DNA of 64,000 nt from Pyrinomonadaceae bacterium (GCA_030841085.1 JAVEDP010000041.1:124001-188000), one strand, 5' to 3'; positions 10,412-20,870 are shown, counted from the first letter of the stretch. Numbers and translations: made by a program. The notes: generated by a model from the sequence alone, not told the origin.

Positions 10412-10684
10412 GTGAATTTTGAATGGGATGAGGCCAAGAATCGCGAGAATATTCGCAAACACGGTCTTGACTTTGGCGACGCTTGGGAGATATTTGTAGG
10501 CCCATCGTTTCCCGAGCTTGATCTAAGAAGAGATTATGGCGAAGATCGTTGGACTGTGATCGGGTTGCTTGGAAATCGGATAGTGGTTGTGACTTTTACT
10601 TTTGGGCGCGACGAAGTAATACGCCTCATCTCGCTGCGGAAGGCATTAAGACATGAACGCAAGAGATTTGAAGAAGAAATCTGA
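10412..10684 (+). CDS. brnT: BrnT family type II toxin; GTG start
   Basis: NFEWDEAKNRENIRKHGLDFGDAWEIF and DRWTVIGLLGNRIVVVTFTF...EVIRLISLRKALRHERKRFEE are characteristic of BrnT. Confidence 0.92.
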   Translation: MNFEWDEAKNRENIRKHGLDFGDAWEIFVGPSFPELDLRRDYGEDRWTVIGLLGNRIVVVTFTFGRDEVIRLISLRKALRHERKRFEEEI

Positions 10685-11264
10685 AACTGATTGGGCTCGC
10701 GTCGATCGAATGACTGATGATGAGATAGATACGTCAGACATTCCGCCGTTGGACGATGCGTTTTTTGAGCGAGCGATAAAGGTCTTACCTCGAGTGCGAG
10801 TTGACCGAATCGATTTGCGAGAAGCTCAAGCTTATGCTGCTCAAATATTAAATAAGCATTGGTCTAACCAGGGAAAAAACTTGACTCTTAACGCATTTAA
10901 CACCGCCTTGATCATTTCCTATTGCAGACCGTTCAGCACGCGATACGATTTGGACGAAAAACGTGAATCCAAATTGGATGAAAGTATCGCAGAGGTTCTT
11001 ACCGAAGAAGAAGAGATTGAAATGCATGCTCGAATGAAACAACTCCGAGATGAGTCATATGCACATTCAGATGCCCGTTCACGCCTTTTCCCTAAGATGG
11101 ATTACACCAAAGACTTTTGCTTTTTCAAAAGGGAGTTGAACCTAGCGAGAGACGAAGTTGAGTTGTTGAAGAGAATGATTGACAAGTGGATCAAGTACCT
11201 CGACGACCAAATCTCGCTGACGAAGAACTCTGCCTTCCTCATCGCACCGGATGTGGAAAGCTGA
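10653..11264 (+). CDS. BrnA-like antitoxin N-terminus joined to a HEPN/AbiU2-like C-terminal region
   Basis: N-terminus TDWARVDRMTDDEIDTSDIPPLDDAFFERA resembles BrnA. The C-terminal part has an Rx5H motif, RDESYAH, in a helical context. Overlaps the brnT 3' end by 32 nt. Confidence 0.75.
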   Translation: MNARDLKKKSETDWARVDRMTDDEIDTSDIPPLDDAFFERAIKVLPRVRVDRIDLREAQAYAAQILNKHWSNQGKNLTLNAFNTALIISYCRPFSTRYDLDEKRESKLDESIAEVLTEEEEIEMHARMKQLRDESYAHSDARSRLFPKMDYTKDFCFFKRELNLARDEVELLKRMIDKWIKYLDDQISLTKNSAFLIAPDVES

Positions 11265-12648
11265 CTGGGGATTTGTTTTCCTGCTTGTCCACCGCGCGGA
11301 TGCCGAAGAAGTAATTGTCCTTGGACATTCCCTTCATCGTAAAACTTGTAACTTTGCCCACCGCCCGCGAGTTGGTCCATACGGGTGACGTCGTCTCGCG
11401 CCAAACGATCTCGTAGCCAGCCAGGTCGGGTTCTTTGTTGGCGTCCCACTTCAAATCGGTGTCATTGGTTAACCGCGTCGTTACCACCGCAACGTTTTTT
11501 GGACGGGCCGGCGCCAACGCCAGTGCCGCCAGCGCCGCCGCATTCACCCGCGCGACATTTGCGATGTAGTTGAAGTCGTCGTACTGCGGCAGGTCGCCGT
11601 ATTGCACGCCCTTTTCAATCCGCACGTTCTGATGTTGATGTCGATAATCTTCGTTCGGCTCAGTGAAACGCACCGCCGCAAAGCCGCGCTCGAGAAACGG
11701 AATGTGATCCCCGCCCCGCAGGTAACGATCGCGGCGATAGACCATCATCACGCGCATGCCGGGCACGTGACGCTGACCTGTCTCTTTAATGAAGCGCGCC
11801 AATTGCCGCGATGTTGAATCATTCTCGCCGCCAACGCCGCGCCGCGTGGTTGCCTCTTCGGCGCTTTCATTCGACGGCACACCTTCAGAAAACACACGGA
11901 CCGTCGCTGGGTCATGGACGCCGTTTCCCCCAAGCGAGCTGCCGATAATGTCGTTAGTAAACATCGCTTCCACATCGATCTGTTTTTGTTTTGCCTGCTC
12001 GGCGAAATAGGTCGAGCCCAACAATCCCTGCTCCTCGCCCGCAACAGTCATAAAGATGATCGTGGCGTCGAATTTGTATTTCGCCATGACGCGCGCCATT
12101 TCTAAAACCGCGGCGGTGCCCGATGCATCGTCGTTTGCTCCCGGCGCGTCACACTTTGCATCGGTCGGACTGGTACACATTGAATCGTAGTGTCCGCTGA
12201 CGACGTAGGTTCGTGCTTCGGCTTCAGGCTGGGTTCCCCTCAAGGTCGCGACAATGTTCGTGAGCGTTGTCGGCTCGGGTACTCGCGCGGCTTTTGATTG
12301 CAGAAACGATTGCTTCTCGACCGTCATTCGTCCACCTGATTGCTCTGCCACTTTTGAAAACTCGGTAAACAACCAATCGCGCGCCGCGCCGATACCGCGA
12401 TTCGGATCGTTTTGTTCTGAAAGCGTGTTGCGTGTGCCAAACGAAACGAGCTTGCGGATCGTCCTTTCAATATTTCGCGCGTCGATCTCACGAACAATTT
12501 GCGCGATCTGTTGGTTGCTGGTTCGCGCAGAGGATGGACGCGCAGCACGCGATTTTTTGGTTTGCGCGTCGACAGGACTAACGTCGAGTAGAAAGCAAGT
12601 AGCCAGAAGCAATGAAATAACTGTGCTCGCGAACAGACGGGTTGGCAT
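11239..12648 (-). CDS. M28 family metallopeptidase with signal peptide and C-terminal Fn3-like region
   Basis: YVVSGHYDSM, GANDDASGTAAVLEMAR and FMTVAGEEQGLLGS motifs. Confidence 0.9.
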   Translation of the reverse strand: MPTRLFASTVISLLLATCFLLDVSPVDAQTKKSRAARPSSARTSNQQIAQIVREIDARNIERTIRKLVSFGTRNTLSEQNDPNRGIGAARDWLFTEFSKVAEQSGGRMTVEKQSFLQSKAARVPEPTTLTNIVATLRGTQPEAEARTYVVSGHYDSMCTSPTDAKCDAPGANDDASGTAAVLEMARVMAKYKFDATIIFMTVAGEEQGLLGSTYFAEQAKQKQIDVEAMFTNDIIGSSLGGNGVHDPATVRVFSEGVPSNESAEEATTRRGVGGENDSTSRQLARFIKETGQRHVPGMRVMMVYRRDRYLRGGDHIPFLERGFAAVRFTEPNEDYRHQHQNVRIEKGVQYGDLPQYDDFNYIANVARVNAAALAALALAPARPKNVAVVTTRLTNDTDLKWDANKEPDLAGYEIVWRETTSPVWTNSRAVGKVTSFTMKGMSKDNYFFGIRAVDKQENKSPVSFPHPVR

Positions 12649-12780
12649 AAACGATTCGCTCCTTGAGATGGTAAATAGCCAGGTGGCCAATTTAACACCT
12701 TGCGCAGCGGAGTGAAACGAGGCGCCGTGGCTATTTGAAGTGTGGGAAGAAAATTTCAGTAGGGTCGGCTCTTGCCCGCG

Positions 12781-13971
12781 TCAGCGAATGCGATAGGCGG
12801 TGCCTTTCCAAACGACGATCACTTCGCCGCCGAGTTGTTCAGCGATCGAGCGAAGTGCCGGCTCATCCGCAATCAACGCGCGAAACTGTTCCGAGCCGCG
12901 TTTGACATTCACTGTCGCTCTGCCTGAGGCGTAGTCTGAATCAACCCAGGCATTTCCTTCGCGGTGAAACAGCCGGCCGGAAACTTTGCGAGTCTCCACC
13001 GCGTTGCCCGCCGCATTCTCATCTTTGTTTGCGGGTCGAGACATCCCCGAAGAAAGTGCGCCAACGTTTGAAGAATTATTGCGCGACGGACCACCTTTCG
13101 CAGGTCCACTACGCGCTACCTCGTTTTCGGCACGCGTTTGAGAATAGTTGTCGTCGCGACGACGCTTTTGCATGTCAGCCTCGTCCTCTTGCTTGCGTGC
13201 TTCTGCAGCCCTATTGGCGTCAATCAATGCCGGACGCGGCGGTGGTTGAGGTGCCGGCGCATAACGAGGTTCAGCGGCAAACGTAGGTTGCGATTGAGCA
13301 ACAGTAGAGTCTCGAGGCTGATCGAAACCATTCGTTGCGCGATCCGTTGTGGCGGTGCTGGAACTGGTTTTGGGTGCAACGGCCGCCGGAGGCTGATTGG
13401 TGACGGAGTTTCGCGACGAAACATTTTTCTCGGTCGACTCGGTTAGCGGTTGTTGCCCGGGAGACGCTGCCGATTGAGCGCCCGCATTGGTTGTTGTCTT
13501 TTCGCTACCACCGCTCGTTGAAGCTGCAGGCGATTTCTGCTCCTGGTTTTGCGCTACGAAGTCGGTCTGCTGTGGCCTGCGCAAGACAACGATGCCGATG
13601 GCGATGATGGCAGTTAGCGCCAGGGCAGGCATCGCAAATCGTAACACTGACGGAGCGAACACCGCGGCCAACGTCGCTCGCAAGTTCCATCCTGTTTCCG
13701 GGTTCACTGCCTCATGCTGGCGCGCCATCGCCGGCGCCAAATGCGCAACTATTCCACGACAGCTATCACAATCAGCCAGATGCTTCTGATATCGCAGACG
13801 TTCAGCGTCAGACACAACGCCTTCCGCGTAACAGTTCAATTCATCCGCATCGAGATGCGCGCCAATCTGCCCGCTGGATTGCGACACCGATCCAGTTGCG
13901 GAACGCGCTGCAGCGTCGCGACCCAGCGCGCGCAACAACAGATCCATTTCATTTTTGTTTGTAGCCTTCAT
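12781..13971 (-). CDS. Putative anti-sigma factor (zf-HC2-like, one TM segment)
   Basis: HLADCDSCRGIVAHL zinc motif, TM helix, downstream of a sigma factor gene. Likely start MKATNKNEMDLL. Confidence 0.75.
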   Translation of the reverse strand: MKATNKNEMDLLLRALGRDAAARSATGSVSQSSGQIGAHLDADELNCYAEGVVSDAERLRYQKHLADCDSCRGIVAHLAPAMARQHEAVNPETGWNLRATLAAVFAPSVLRFAMPALALTAIIAIGIVVLRRPQQTDFVAQNQEQKSPAASTSGGSEKTTTNAGAQSAASPGQQPLTESTEKNVSSRNSVTNQPPAAVAPKTSSSTATTDRATNGFDQPRDSTVAQSQPTFAAEPRYAPAPQPPPRPALIDANRAAEARKQEDEADMQKRRRDDNYSQTRAENEVARSGPAKGGPSRNNSSNVGALSSGMSRPANKDENAAGNAVETRKVSGRLFHREGNAWVDSDYASGRATVNVKRGSEQFRALIADEPALRSIAEQLGGEVIVVWKGTAYRIR

Positions 13972-14031
13972 GAAACTATGCCGTTTGTAGAACGTCTCAA
14001 TATCCACAACTTGCGTAGGCGCGCGCGACAC

Positions 14032-14985
14032 CTACCCGGTCATCTCCCTTTCGTTTTCAACCATTTTTTCGCCCACGAGCATCGGTTCAATATCCGCCTC
14101 CAAATGAAGCGCAATGTCGGAAAATGCTCGCTCGGTTTCCGGGCGCGTCCAACCGTGATCTTGTTTTAGCGACTCCGCAACATTGAACCGCAAATCCGCA
14201 TGAATTCTCGTCAAGCGACGGCTGGCGGTGGCCTCATGCACGCCAAGAATTGCGCCGGCTTCGTGCAATTTGAGTCCGTCAAAATAGTAAAGCTTTACTA
14301 ATAATCGGTCCTCATCGGATAGATGGCCAATTGAAGCTGCCAGCGCTTTTTGTAAATCAGCACTGGCGCGTTTGTCCGAAACTTCCAGCTCCGGATTCAT
14401 TCTTTCGGCATGACCACTCCACGACTGATCATCCTTCTGAATCAACCGATCTAACTCTGCATCATCCTCGGTTTGCACCAGGCGCGATTGCTTTCGGTGT
14501 TGGTCGACGGCTAGCTGTCCTACCACTGCGCGCAGCCAGCCAGCCAGTGAACCGCGTCCGGAATAGTAAGCCAGCTTGCTCGCCGGTTTGCCATCTTCGC
14601 GAATTCGCAGCCCGTGAAGTTCGGCCCAAATTGATTGCGCCAAATCTTCGGCGCTTTCCTCGTTGGAACTAACCGAGCGCGCTGCCGAGCGCACGGTCGA
14701 TCCGAATCGCGCAACCAGATCGGTCCATGCTTTTTCGTTGCCTTGTTCGCAAGCAATAATCAGACAAAGGTCGTCTGCCTGGAGTTTGTCAACGAACTCC
14801 CGTATGTCTGCAGGCGACGCGTCCGCGTTGTCCCGCAAAAGATATTTCACAACCGTCGCACGTATCCTTGGTTCCAGCGTCTCCACGGAAAGCGCATAAG
14901 CATCCACCGTACGCGCCAGCAGACTCGCCGCGTTGGCTGCCAATGTCTTCTCAATTTCTTCAGCTTTTCGATTCACGGGGGACAT
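14032..14985 (-). CDS. RNA polymerase sigma factor, sigma-70 family (ECF-like)
   Basis: ESAEDLAQSIWAEL, GRGSLAGWLRAVVGQLAVDQHRK and LHEAGAILGVHEATASRRLTRIH. Confidence 0.85.
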   Translation of the reverse strand: MSPVNRKAEEIEKTLAANAASLLARTVDAYALSVETLEPRIRATVVKYLLRDNADASPADIREFVDKLQADDLCLIIACEQGNEKAWTDLVARFGSTVRSAARSVSSNEESAEDLAQSIWAELHGLRIREDGKPASKLAYYSGRGSLAGWLRAVVGQLAVDQHRKQSRLVQTEDDAELDRLIQKDDQSWSGHAERMNPELEVSDKRASADLQKALAASIGHLSDEDRLLVKLYYFDGLKLHEAGAILGVHEATASRRLTRIHADLRFNVAESLKQDHGWTRPETERAFSDIALHLEADIEPMLVGEKMVENEREMTG

Positions 14986-15170
14986 GACCAGCGTTTGCTA
15001 ATGCTAACACGTGCATTCAACGGCGTGTGCCGAAATGCTTGGATGACTTCAAACCCCACGCGTTGCCGGGGCACCACTTTAAGTTGTCAACTTTGACACC
15101 CTTTGGAGCCTGCGCTAGATTGAGTTTTACAAATTTAACCGTGCAATAAACCCCGCAAACGAATTTCTCA

Positions 15171-15815
15171 ATGTTAAGAGTGACCGAAATATTTCGTTCA
15201 ATCCAGGGCGAATCCACTCATGCCGGCCGTCCCTGCACCTTCGTCCGACTGACCGGTTGCCCGATGCGCTGTGTGTGGTGTGACAGTGAGTACACGTTTA
15301 GCGGAGGGGAGCACACCTCGCTAGCTGAGGTGATGGACCAGGTCAACTTTTTCGGTTGTCGCCTGGTCGAGGTAACCGGCGGTGAGCCGTTGGCCCAGCA
15401 GTCGTGCCGCGAATTGATTTCAGCGTTGTGCGATGCAGATTATGAGGTGCTGGTGGAAACAGGCGGATATGTTTCGACCGAGAACCTGGACCCGCGAGCC
15501 CGGATTATTCTCGATGTAAAATGTCCGGCGTCAGGCGAAGCCGAGCGAAATCATTGGCCCAACCTTGGACGTTTACGAGCAGACAAAGACGAAGTTAAAT
15601 TTGTAATTGCTGATTCCGGCGACTGGTCCTATGCGAAAAAGATCATTGACGAGTACGACCTGATCCAACGAACCAACGCTGTTCTGATCTCGCCCGCCTG
15701 GGGACTGATCGATTTGCAAGAGTTGGCCGAATCAGTCGCTGCCAGCGGATTGGAAGTTCGTATGCAACTCCAATTACACAAATACATCTGGGGATCCGAA
15801 GCGCGAGGCGTTTAA
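15171..15815 (+). CDS. queE: 7-carboxy-7-deazaguanine synthase
   Basis: EIFRSIQGESTHAGRPCTFVRLTGCPMRCVWCDSEYTF radical-SAM signature. Confidence 0.95.
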   Translation: MLRVTEIFRSIQGESTHAGRPCTFVRLTGCPMRCVWCDSEYTFSGGEHTSLAEVMDQVNFFGCRLVEVTGGEPLAQQSCRELISALCDADYEVLVETGGYVSTENLDPRARIILDVKCPASGEAERNHWPNLGRLRADKDEVKFVIADSGDWSYAKKIIDEYDLIQRTNAVLISPAWGLIDLQELAESVAASGLEVRMQLQLHKYIWGSEARGV

Positions 15816-16561
15816 TGGGTGGACACGACGACATCGTTTATCGAGACTCAGCCGCGCTCGCCGACGAGCAAACCGAGTTAGCGGTCTGTCTTGTGTCCGG
15901 GGGCATGGATTCGTGTGTCACGGCAGCCATTGCCCATCGCGATGTTTCAGACCTTGCCTTTCTCCACATTTCTTATGGGCAACGAACTGAAGTTCGCGAG
16001 CGCCAAGCCTTTGAAGCGCTTGCCGAATACTATGGAGTCGACAAGCGCCTCGTCGTTTCACTGGCCCATCTCGCGCAAATTGGCGGCTCATCGTTAACGG
16101 ATCCGGGAATCGACATTGCACAAGCAAATCTTCAAAGCCAATCAATCCCTACCAGTTATGTGCCGTTTCGCAATGCTCATCTGTTGTCCGTGGCCACCAG
16201 TTGGGCCGAAGTGATCGGTGGCCGTTATATCTACATCGGCGCTGTCGCCGAAGATTCTTCCGGTTACCCCGACTGTCGCCCGGAGTTCTACGAAGCATTC
16301 CAGAGAACAATTGAACTCGGTACAAAGCCGTCAACCAGGATTCAAATCCGAACTCCAGTCATTGACATGAAGAAATCGGAGATTGTGCGCCTTGCACAAA
16401 AATTGAAAGCGCCGCTCGAGCTTACGTGGTCGTGTTATGCCCAATCGGATCGCGCTTGCGGGCAGTGTGATTCCTGTGCTTTACGCCTGCGAGCGTTTCG
16501 TGACGCAGAGGTTTCTGACCCAATCCCATATGTGCTTGACAGTGCGAGGTTTGCTTATTAA
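15815..16561 (+). CDS. queC: 7-cyano-7-deazaguanine synthase
   Basis: CLVSGGMDSCVTAAIA PP-loop and CGQCDSCALRLRAF. TAATG overlap with queE. Confidence 0.95.
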   Translation: MGGHDDIVYRDSAALADEQTELAVCLVSGGMDSCVTAAIAHRDVSDLAFLHISYGQRTEVRERQAFEALAEYYGVDKRLVVSLAHLAQIGGSSLTDPGIDIAQANLQSQSIPTSYVPFRNAHLLSVATSWAEVIGGRYIYIGAVAEDSSGYPDCRPEFYEAFQRTIELGTKPSTRIQIRTPVIDMKKSEIVRLAQKLKAPLELTWSCYAQSDRACGQCDSCALRLRAFRDAEVSDPIPYVLDSARFAY

Positions 16562-16676
16562 CTTTAGGCCGCTCATTTCAATATATCTAAAGTTACAACC
16601 GGGAGTTAGTCACGTGCATCCTATGAACTCTTCCGTTAACTCAAATTCACAGTAATTCTCTTTGGAGGACGCCTCG

Positions 16677-17969
16677 ATGTTTCGCAGATATCTATTCGCC
16701 TCGGTCGCCTTTGCGGTGCTTTTTGTTGCGACTGCGGTTTTAGCAGCCGGACAGGCTGGCCAGCTTCGCGGCCATGTGGTCATGAAGCAAGCTGATGGAA
16801 CGACAGTGCCCGCCGCCGGCGCTCAGATTGATGTTTTCCGAACAGACATTGCCGGAAAATACGAAACTAAGACAGATAAGAAAGGTGAATTTGTATTCGC
16901 CGGATTGCCTTTCCTGGGAACCTACATAGTGGCAGCTAGTCAGGCTGGCGCGCGCCCGGATTGGGTGCCAAATGTTAAAGCCGGCCGCGAACTCGAGGTG
17001 ACCCTGACTTTGTCGCCGGGTGACGGAACGCGTTTGACCCTCGAACAGATGAAAGCGGCAATGACGCAAAGGGCCGCCGGTGGCGGCGGCGGCGGCGCAC
17101 AACCCGCGGCTCCGGACAAAGCCAAGCGCGCGGAAATCGAGCGCCAAAACGCCGAGGTGAATGCTGCAAACGAGAAAGCTAAGAATGCCAACGAGATCAT
17201 CGGGCGTACGTTCAAAGCCGGCAACGCGGCGCTCTTGGCAAAAAACTATGATGAAGCGATTAAGCAATATCAGGAAGGTCTGGCGGCCGATGAGGCGCAG
17301 TCGGCACTCTTGACTAACGAATCCATAGCCTACAAAGCGCGCGGTGTCGAAAAGTACAACGCCAGCGTTTCAGCAAAAGACGATGCCGAAAAGAACGCCG
17401 ATCTTGAAACTGCAAAAAGTGACTTCAAAGCTGCCGCAACCGCGAGCGCGAAAGCTGCGGCGCTGATAAAAGCGGAGGCAGTCCCGTCAGAGCCCTCAGA
17501 ACTGCAGCGCTACAACGGAAATAGACTTGCCGCATACAGCACTAATTCGGAAGCAATGCGCCTGCTGGTCACAAAGGTGGATTCAACTCAAGCCGATGCC
17601 GCTTTGGCTGCTTTCAAGGACTACATCGCGGTGGAGACTGACCCGGTGAAGAAGGCAAAGGCGCAGGTGGATGCAGCGCAGATGCTTTTGGACGCAGGGG
17701 CCGTCGACAAGTCATATGCTGAGTTTCATTCAATCCTCGAGACGCAACCCGACAACCCCGATGCTAATCTCGGCGCCGGCCTGTCGTTGTTCGCGAGCGG
17801 TGACAAGACGAAATATCAGCAGGCCGCGAACTATCTGCAGCACTACGTGGATGTGGCCCCAGATACCCACAAATTCAAAGCCGACGCAAAGGCGATCCTG
17901 GCCGAGCTAAAGAACAATGAAAAGGTTGTGCCTGAGAAAATCACTCCGACACGCCGTCGTCGGCCTTAA
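16677..17969 (+). CDS. Carboxypeptidase-regulatory-like / TPR repeat protein
   Basis: Signal peptide, Ig-like GQLRGHVVMKQADGTTVPAAGAQIDV, helical TPR-like repeats. Confidence 0.7.
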   Translation: MFRRYLFASVAFAVLFVATAVLAAGQAGQLRGHVVMKQADGTTVPAAGAQIDVFRTDIAGKYETKTDKKGEFVFAGLPFLGTYIVAASQAGARPDWVPNVKAGRELEVTLTLSPGDGTRLTLEQMKAAMTQRAAGGGGGGAQPAAPDKAKRAEIERQNAEVNAANEKAKNANEIIGRTFKAGNAALLAKNYDEAIKQYQEGLAADEAQSALLTNESIAYKARGVEKYNASVSAKDDAEKNADLETAKSDFKAAATASAKAAALIKAEAVPSEPSELQRYNGNRLAAYSTNSEAMRLLVTKVDSTQADAALAAFKDYIAVETDPVKKAKAQVDAAQMLLDAGAVDKSYAEFHSILETQPDNPDANLGAGLSLFASGDKTKYQQAANYLQHYVDVAPDTHKFKADAKAILAELKNNEKVVPEKITPTRRRRP

Positions 17970-17990
17970 CGCCTGAAAGATCGTTCAAAC

Positions 17991-18031
17991 AAAAGCCGTG
18001 GCCGGGAACCTGAATCCCGCCACGGCTTTTT
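17991..18031 (+). terminator. Rho-independent terminator
   Basis: AAAAGCCGTGGC...GCCACGGCTTTTT hairpin and T-tract. Confidence 0.85.
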
Positions 18032-18261
18032 GCTGCCAATCTGACAATCTCATTCAAGCCGCTTTGAAGAGGGTGATATCAGCCTTTTCCTCAAAAATTT
18101 CGGTCTTGACAGTGTGGGGGTCAACTTGTACTATCTTTGACCAACGGTGTTTAGCACCGTCCGCAGTCAGTCCCAACCCCAGCCCTGCACAAGAACTTTA
18201 GAGCAGAATTCGCTGGCCCGTCCCGTCAAACTTTTCTTGGATATCTCAGACCGGGGTACAA

Positions 18262-20061
18262 ATGTCCGCTAAATTAGGCGAAATTCTCGTTCGGGAGAAT
18301 CTCATCAGCCCACAACACCTGCGTGAAGCGCTTGACTACCAGCGCGAGCACGGCGGTCGTTTGGGATATAACCTTGTCAAACTAGGCCTCGTCTCTGACG
18401 ACATGATCACGGCCGTGTTGTCTCGGCAGTACGGCATTCCTTCCGTCAACTTAGAACTTTTCCAAATCGATGAACAGGTCCTTCACCTCATACCTCAGGA
18501 AGTGGCTCAGAAATACTCCGTGCTACCTCTGTCCCGCGTAGGCGCCAGTCTTACGCTGGCAATGGTCGATCCCACCAACGTGTTTGCGATGGATGACGTC
18601 AAGTTCATGACCGGGCTTAACGTCGAGCCGGTCGTAGTCGCGGAAGCGAGTATCCAACACGCAATCGCGCGTTATTACGGCACCTCGAAAGAAATTGAAT
18701 TGTCTGCTGTCGGCGTCGACGAGGTTGTGTTCGCTGGCGCCAATGTAAAAAACGCCAACGGTGGAATCACTCACGCCGACCTGGTTTCCCTGGACACCAT
18801 CGACTTTGATACCGATCGCACCGAGGACGTTGAAGTCCTTGAAGACAACGAAGAGATCGATCTCTCCACGCTATCGAGAATTAGCGAGGACGCTCCGGTT
18901 GTCAGATTAGTAAACGTTCTTCTGGTGGATGCCTTGCGTCGCGGGTCATCAGACATCCATATCGAACCTTACGAAAAGGAACTGCGCATCCGTTTCCGTA
19001 TCGACGGAGTTCTTTACGATGTAATGCGTCCGCCACTGAAGATGCGCGACGCTCTTATTTCTCGCGTGAAGATCATGGCGAAGCTGGACATCTCTGAAAA
19101 GCGCCTGCCTCAGGATGGTCGCATCAAAATCAAAGTTAAGGTTGACGCGCGTTCACGCGAACTGGACTTTCGCGTTTCCACGCTACCCACCCTGTTCGGC
19201 GAAAAAGTTGTGCTTCGCCTGTTGGATAAAGAAAACCTGATGCTTGACATGACCAAGCTGGGTTTCGAGCCCGAATCGCTGGTGAAATTCCAGCGGAACA
19301 TCTCCAAGCCTTACGGCATGGTGTTGGTAACGGGACCGACGGGAAGCGGCAAGACCAACACTCTCTATTCCGCACTACAATCCCTCAACACTGTTCAGAC
19401 CAACATCATGACGGCCGAGGATCCTGTCGAATTTAATTTGATGGGAATAAACCAGGTTCAGATGAAAGAACAGATCGGGTTGAACTTTGCGGCGGCGCTT
19501 CGTGCTTTCCTGCGTCAGGATCCCAACATTATCCTGGTCGGTGAAATTCGCGACTTTGAAACCGCAGAAATTGCTATCAAAGCAGCGTTGACCGGCCACC
19601 TTGTGCTTTCCACTCTCCACACGAACGATGCTCCATCAACCATCTCGCGGCTGATGAACATGGGTATCGAGCCTTTCCTCGTGGCCACCAGCGTCAACCT
19701 CATTCAAGCCCAACGCCTCATTCGCCGCGTTTGCAAGGACTGCAAGCGCGAGCATCCCACTCCGCCGGAAGCCCTCATGGAAGTTGGTTTCTCTGCCGAA
19801 GATGCCAGGAACCTCAAGACGTATAAAGGCACAGGCTGCGCGACTTGCAACAACACCGGTTACAAAGGTCGCATTGGTCTTTATGAAGTAATGGAAGTTA
19901 ACGACGACATTCGCGAGTTGATCCTGATCGGCGCTTCCTCGCTCGAACTGCGAAAGAAAGCGATTGAAGACGGAATGATTACCTTGCGCGAATCAGGGCT
20001 GCACAAAGTTCGTGCCGGCTTAACCACGCTCGACGAAGTAGTACGCGAGACAGTGGCCTAG
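18262..20061 (+). CDS. pilB: Type IV pilus assembly ATPase
   Basis: MshEN-like N-terminus; GPTGSGKTNTLYS Walker A; QDPNIILVGEIRDFETAEIAIKAALTGHLVLSTLHTN; tetracysteine CKDC...CATC. Confidence 0.95.
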   Translation: MSAKLGEILVRENLISPQHLREALDYQREHGGRLGYNLVKLGLVSDDMITAVLSRQYGIPSVNLELFQIDEQVLHLIPQEVAQKYSVLPLSRVGASLTLAMVDPTNVFAMDDVKFMTGLNVEPVVVAEASIQHAIARYYGTSKEIELSAVGVDEVVFAGANVKNANGGITHADLVSLDTIDFDTDRTEDVEVLEDNEEIDLSTLSRISEDAPVVRLVNVLLVDALRRGSSDIHIEPYEKELRIRFRIDGVLYDVMRPPLKMRDALISRVKIMAKLDISEKRLPQDGRIKIKVKVDARSRELDFRVSTLPTLFGEKVVLRLLDKENLMLDMTKLGFEPESLVKFQRNISKPYGMVLVTGPTGSGKTNTLYSALQSLNTVQTNIMTAEDPVEFNLMGINQVQMKEQIGLNFAAALRAFLRQDPNIILVGEIRDFETAEIAIKAALTGHLVLSTLHTNDAPSTISRLMNMGIEPFLVATSVNLIQAQRLIRRVCKDCKREHPTPPEALMEVGFSAEDARNLKTYKGTGCATCNNTGYKGRIGLYEVMEVNDDIRELILIGASSLELRKKAIEDGMITLRESGLHKVRAGLTTLDEVVRETVA

Positions 20062-20076
20062 AAAGAAGGAAGAATT

Positions 20077-20814
20077 ATGTTGCGAACAGTTGCACTTTCA
20101 CTTTTGATGCTGATTTCCGTTGGTGTAATGCTGCCATTTGCGAGTTCGACGGCGCACGGCATTCGCCAGAGTTCCGTGTCAAATCATCACCGCCGTTATC
20201 GACGACATTCGCGCGCCTGGTGGCGACATCATCGCGCCCGTTTGCGTATGCGCCGCGCTGCCGCAATGGCCCACCGCAATGCTCCGCTTGGACCGGCTTT
20301 GACGGTTTCTACAAATAGTGTATTGCCGGCCACCGCACTTCCGAAACTACCAATCGGCTGGGACAAGCCTGTCCTTGCCAACAACGGCGAAATCAGATTC
20401 AAGAGCGAAAGCAAAGCGCCGGCGCCAAGCCAGGCCACACTTTCTGTTATCGCTCGCAGTCGACCAAATCCTGCTTACCTGACACAACGAGAAGAGCGAA
20501 GCATGCTTGCTGGTGTTAGCTTCGCGGACCTGCGCCGCACGGTGATCGAAAAGATGATCAATTCCGGTGGTTGGGTAATAAACGATTACCAGCGCCAGGT
20601 TGATGGCGCGCGCGTTTTCGTCGTTACCGCACAAACCCCCAGCGATGGACGTTCGCCTGAGAAAGCTTGGAACTTTTACTTCGCCGAAATCGACGGAAAA
20701 ATCTACAGCCTCAGCCTGAATACGCCGGTGCAATATTCAGATCGATTGGCTGCCGAAGGTGAAAAGTTTCTTTCCTCGTTGCGCGAAAAAGCAAACGCAA
20801 CCGACAAACGGTAA
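20077..20814 (+). CDS. Hypothetical protein between pilB and pilT
   Basis: Full-length ORF with a signal-like N-terminus in an operonic position; no family recognised. Confidence 0.7.
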   Translation: MLRTVALSLLMLISVGVMLPFASSTAHGIRQSSVSNHHRRYRRHSRAWWRHHRARLRMRRAAAMAHRNAPLGPALTVSTNSVLPATALPKLPIGWDKPVLANNGEIRFKSESKAPAPSQATLSVIARSRPNPAYLTQREERSMLAGVSFADLRRTVIEKMINSGGWVINDYQRQVDGARVFVVTAQTPSDGRSPEKAWNFYFAEIDGKIYSLSLNTPVQYSDRLAAEGEKFLSSLREKANATDKR

Positions 20815-20870
20815 GTCTGCCAGCGCTGCTGCCACAAATACACAGACTTCAATTCAGGAGCTGACCGCTA

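Noticed and set aside
10412-11264. Prophage or integrative element around the BrnT locus
   Set aside because: No integrase, phage structural gene, tRNA or flanking direct repeat; neighbours are ordinary chromosomal genes.
16335-16360. tRNA T-arm-like sequence GGATTCAAATCC
   Set aside because: Lies inside the queC coding sequence, with no cloverleaf around it.
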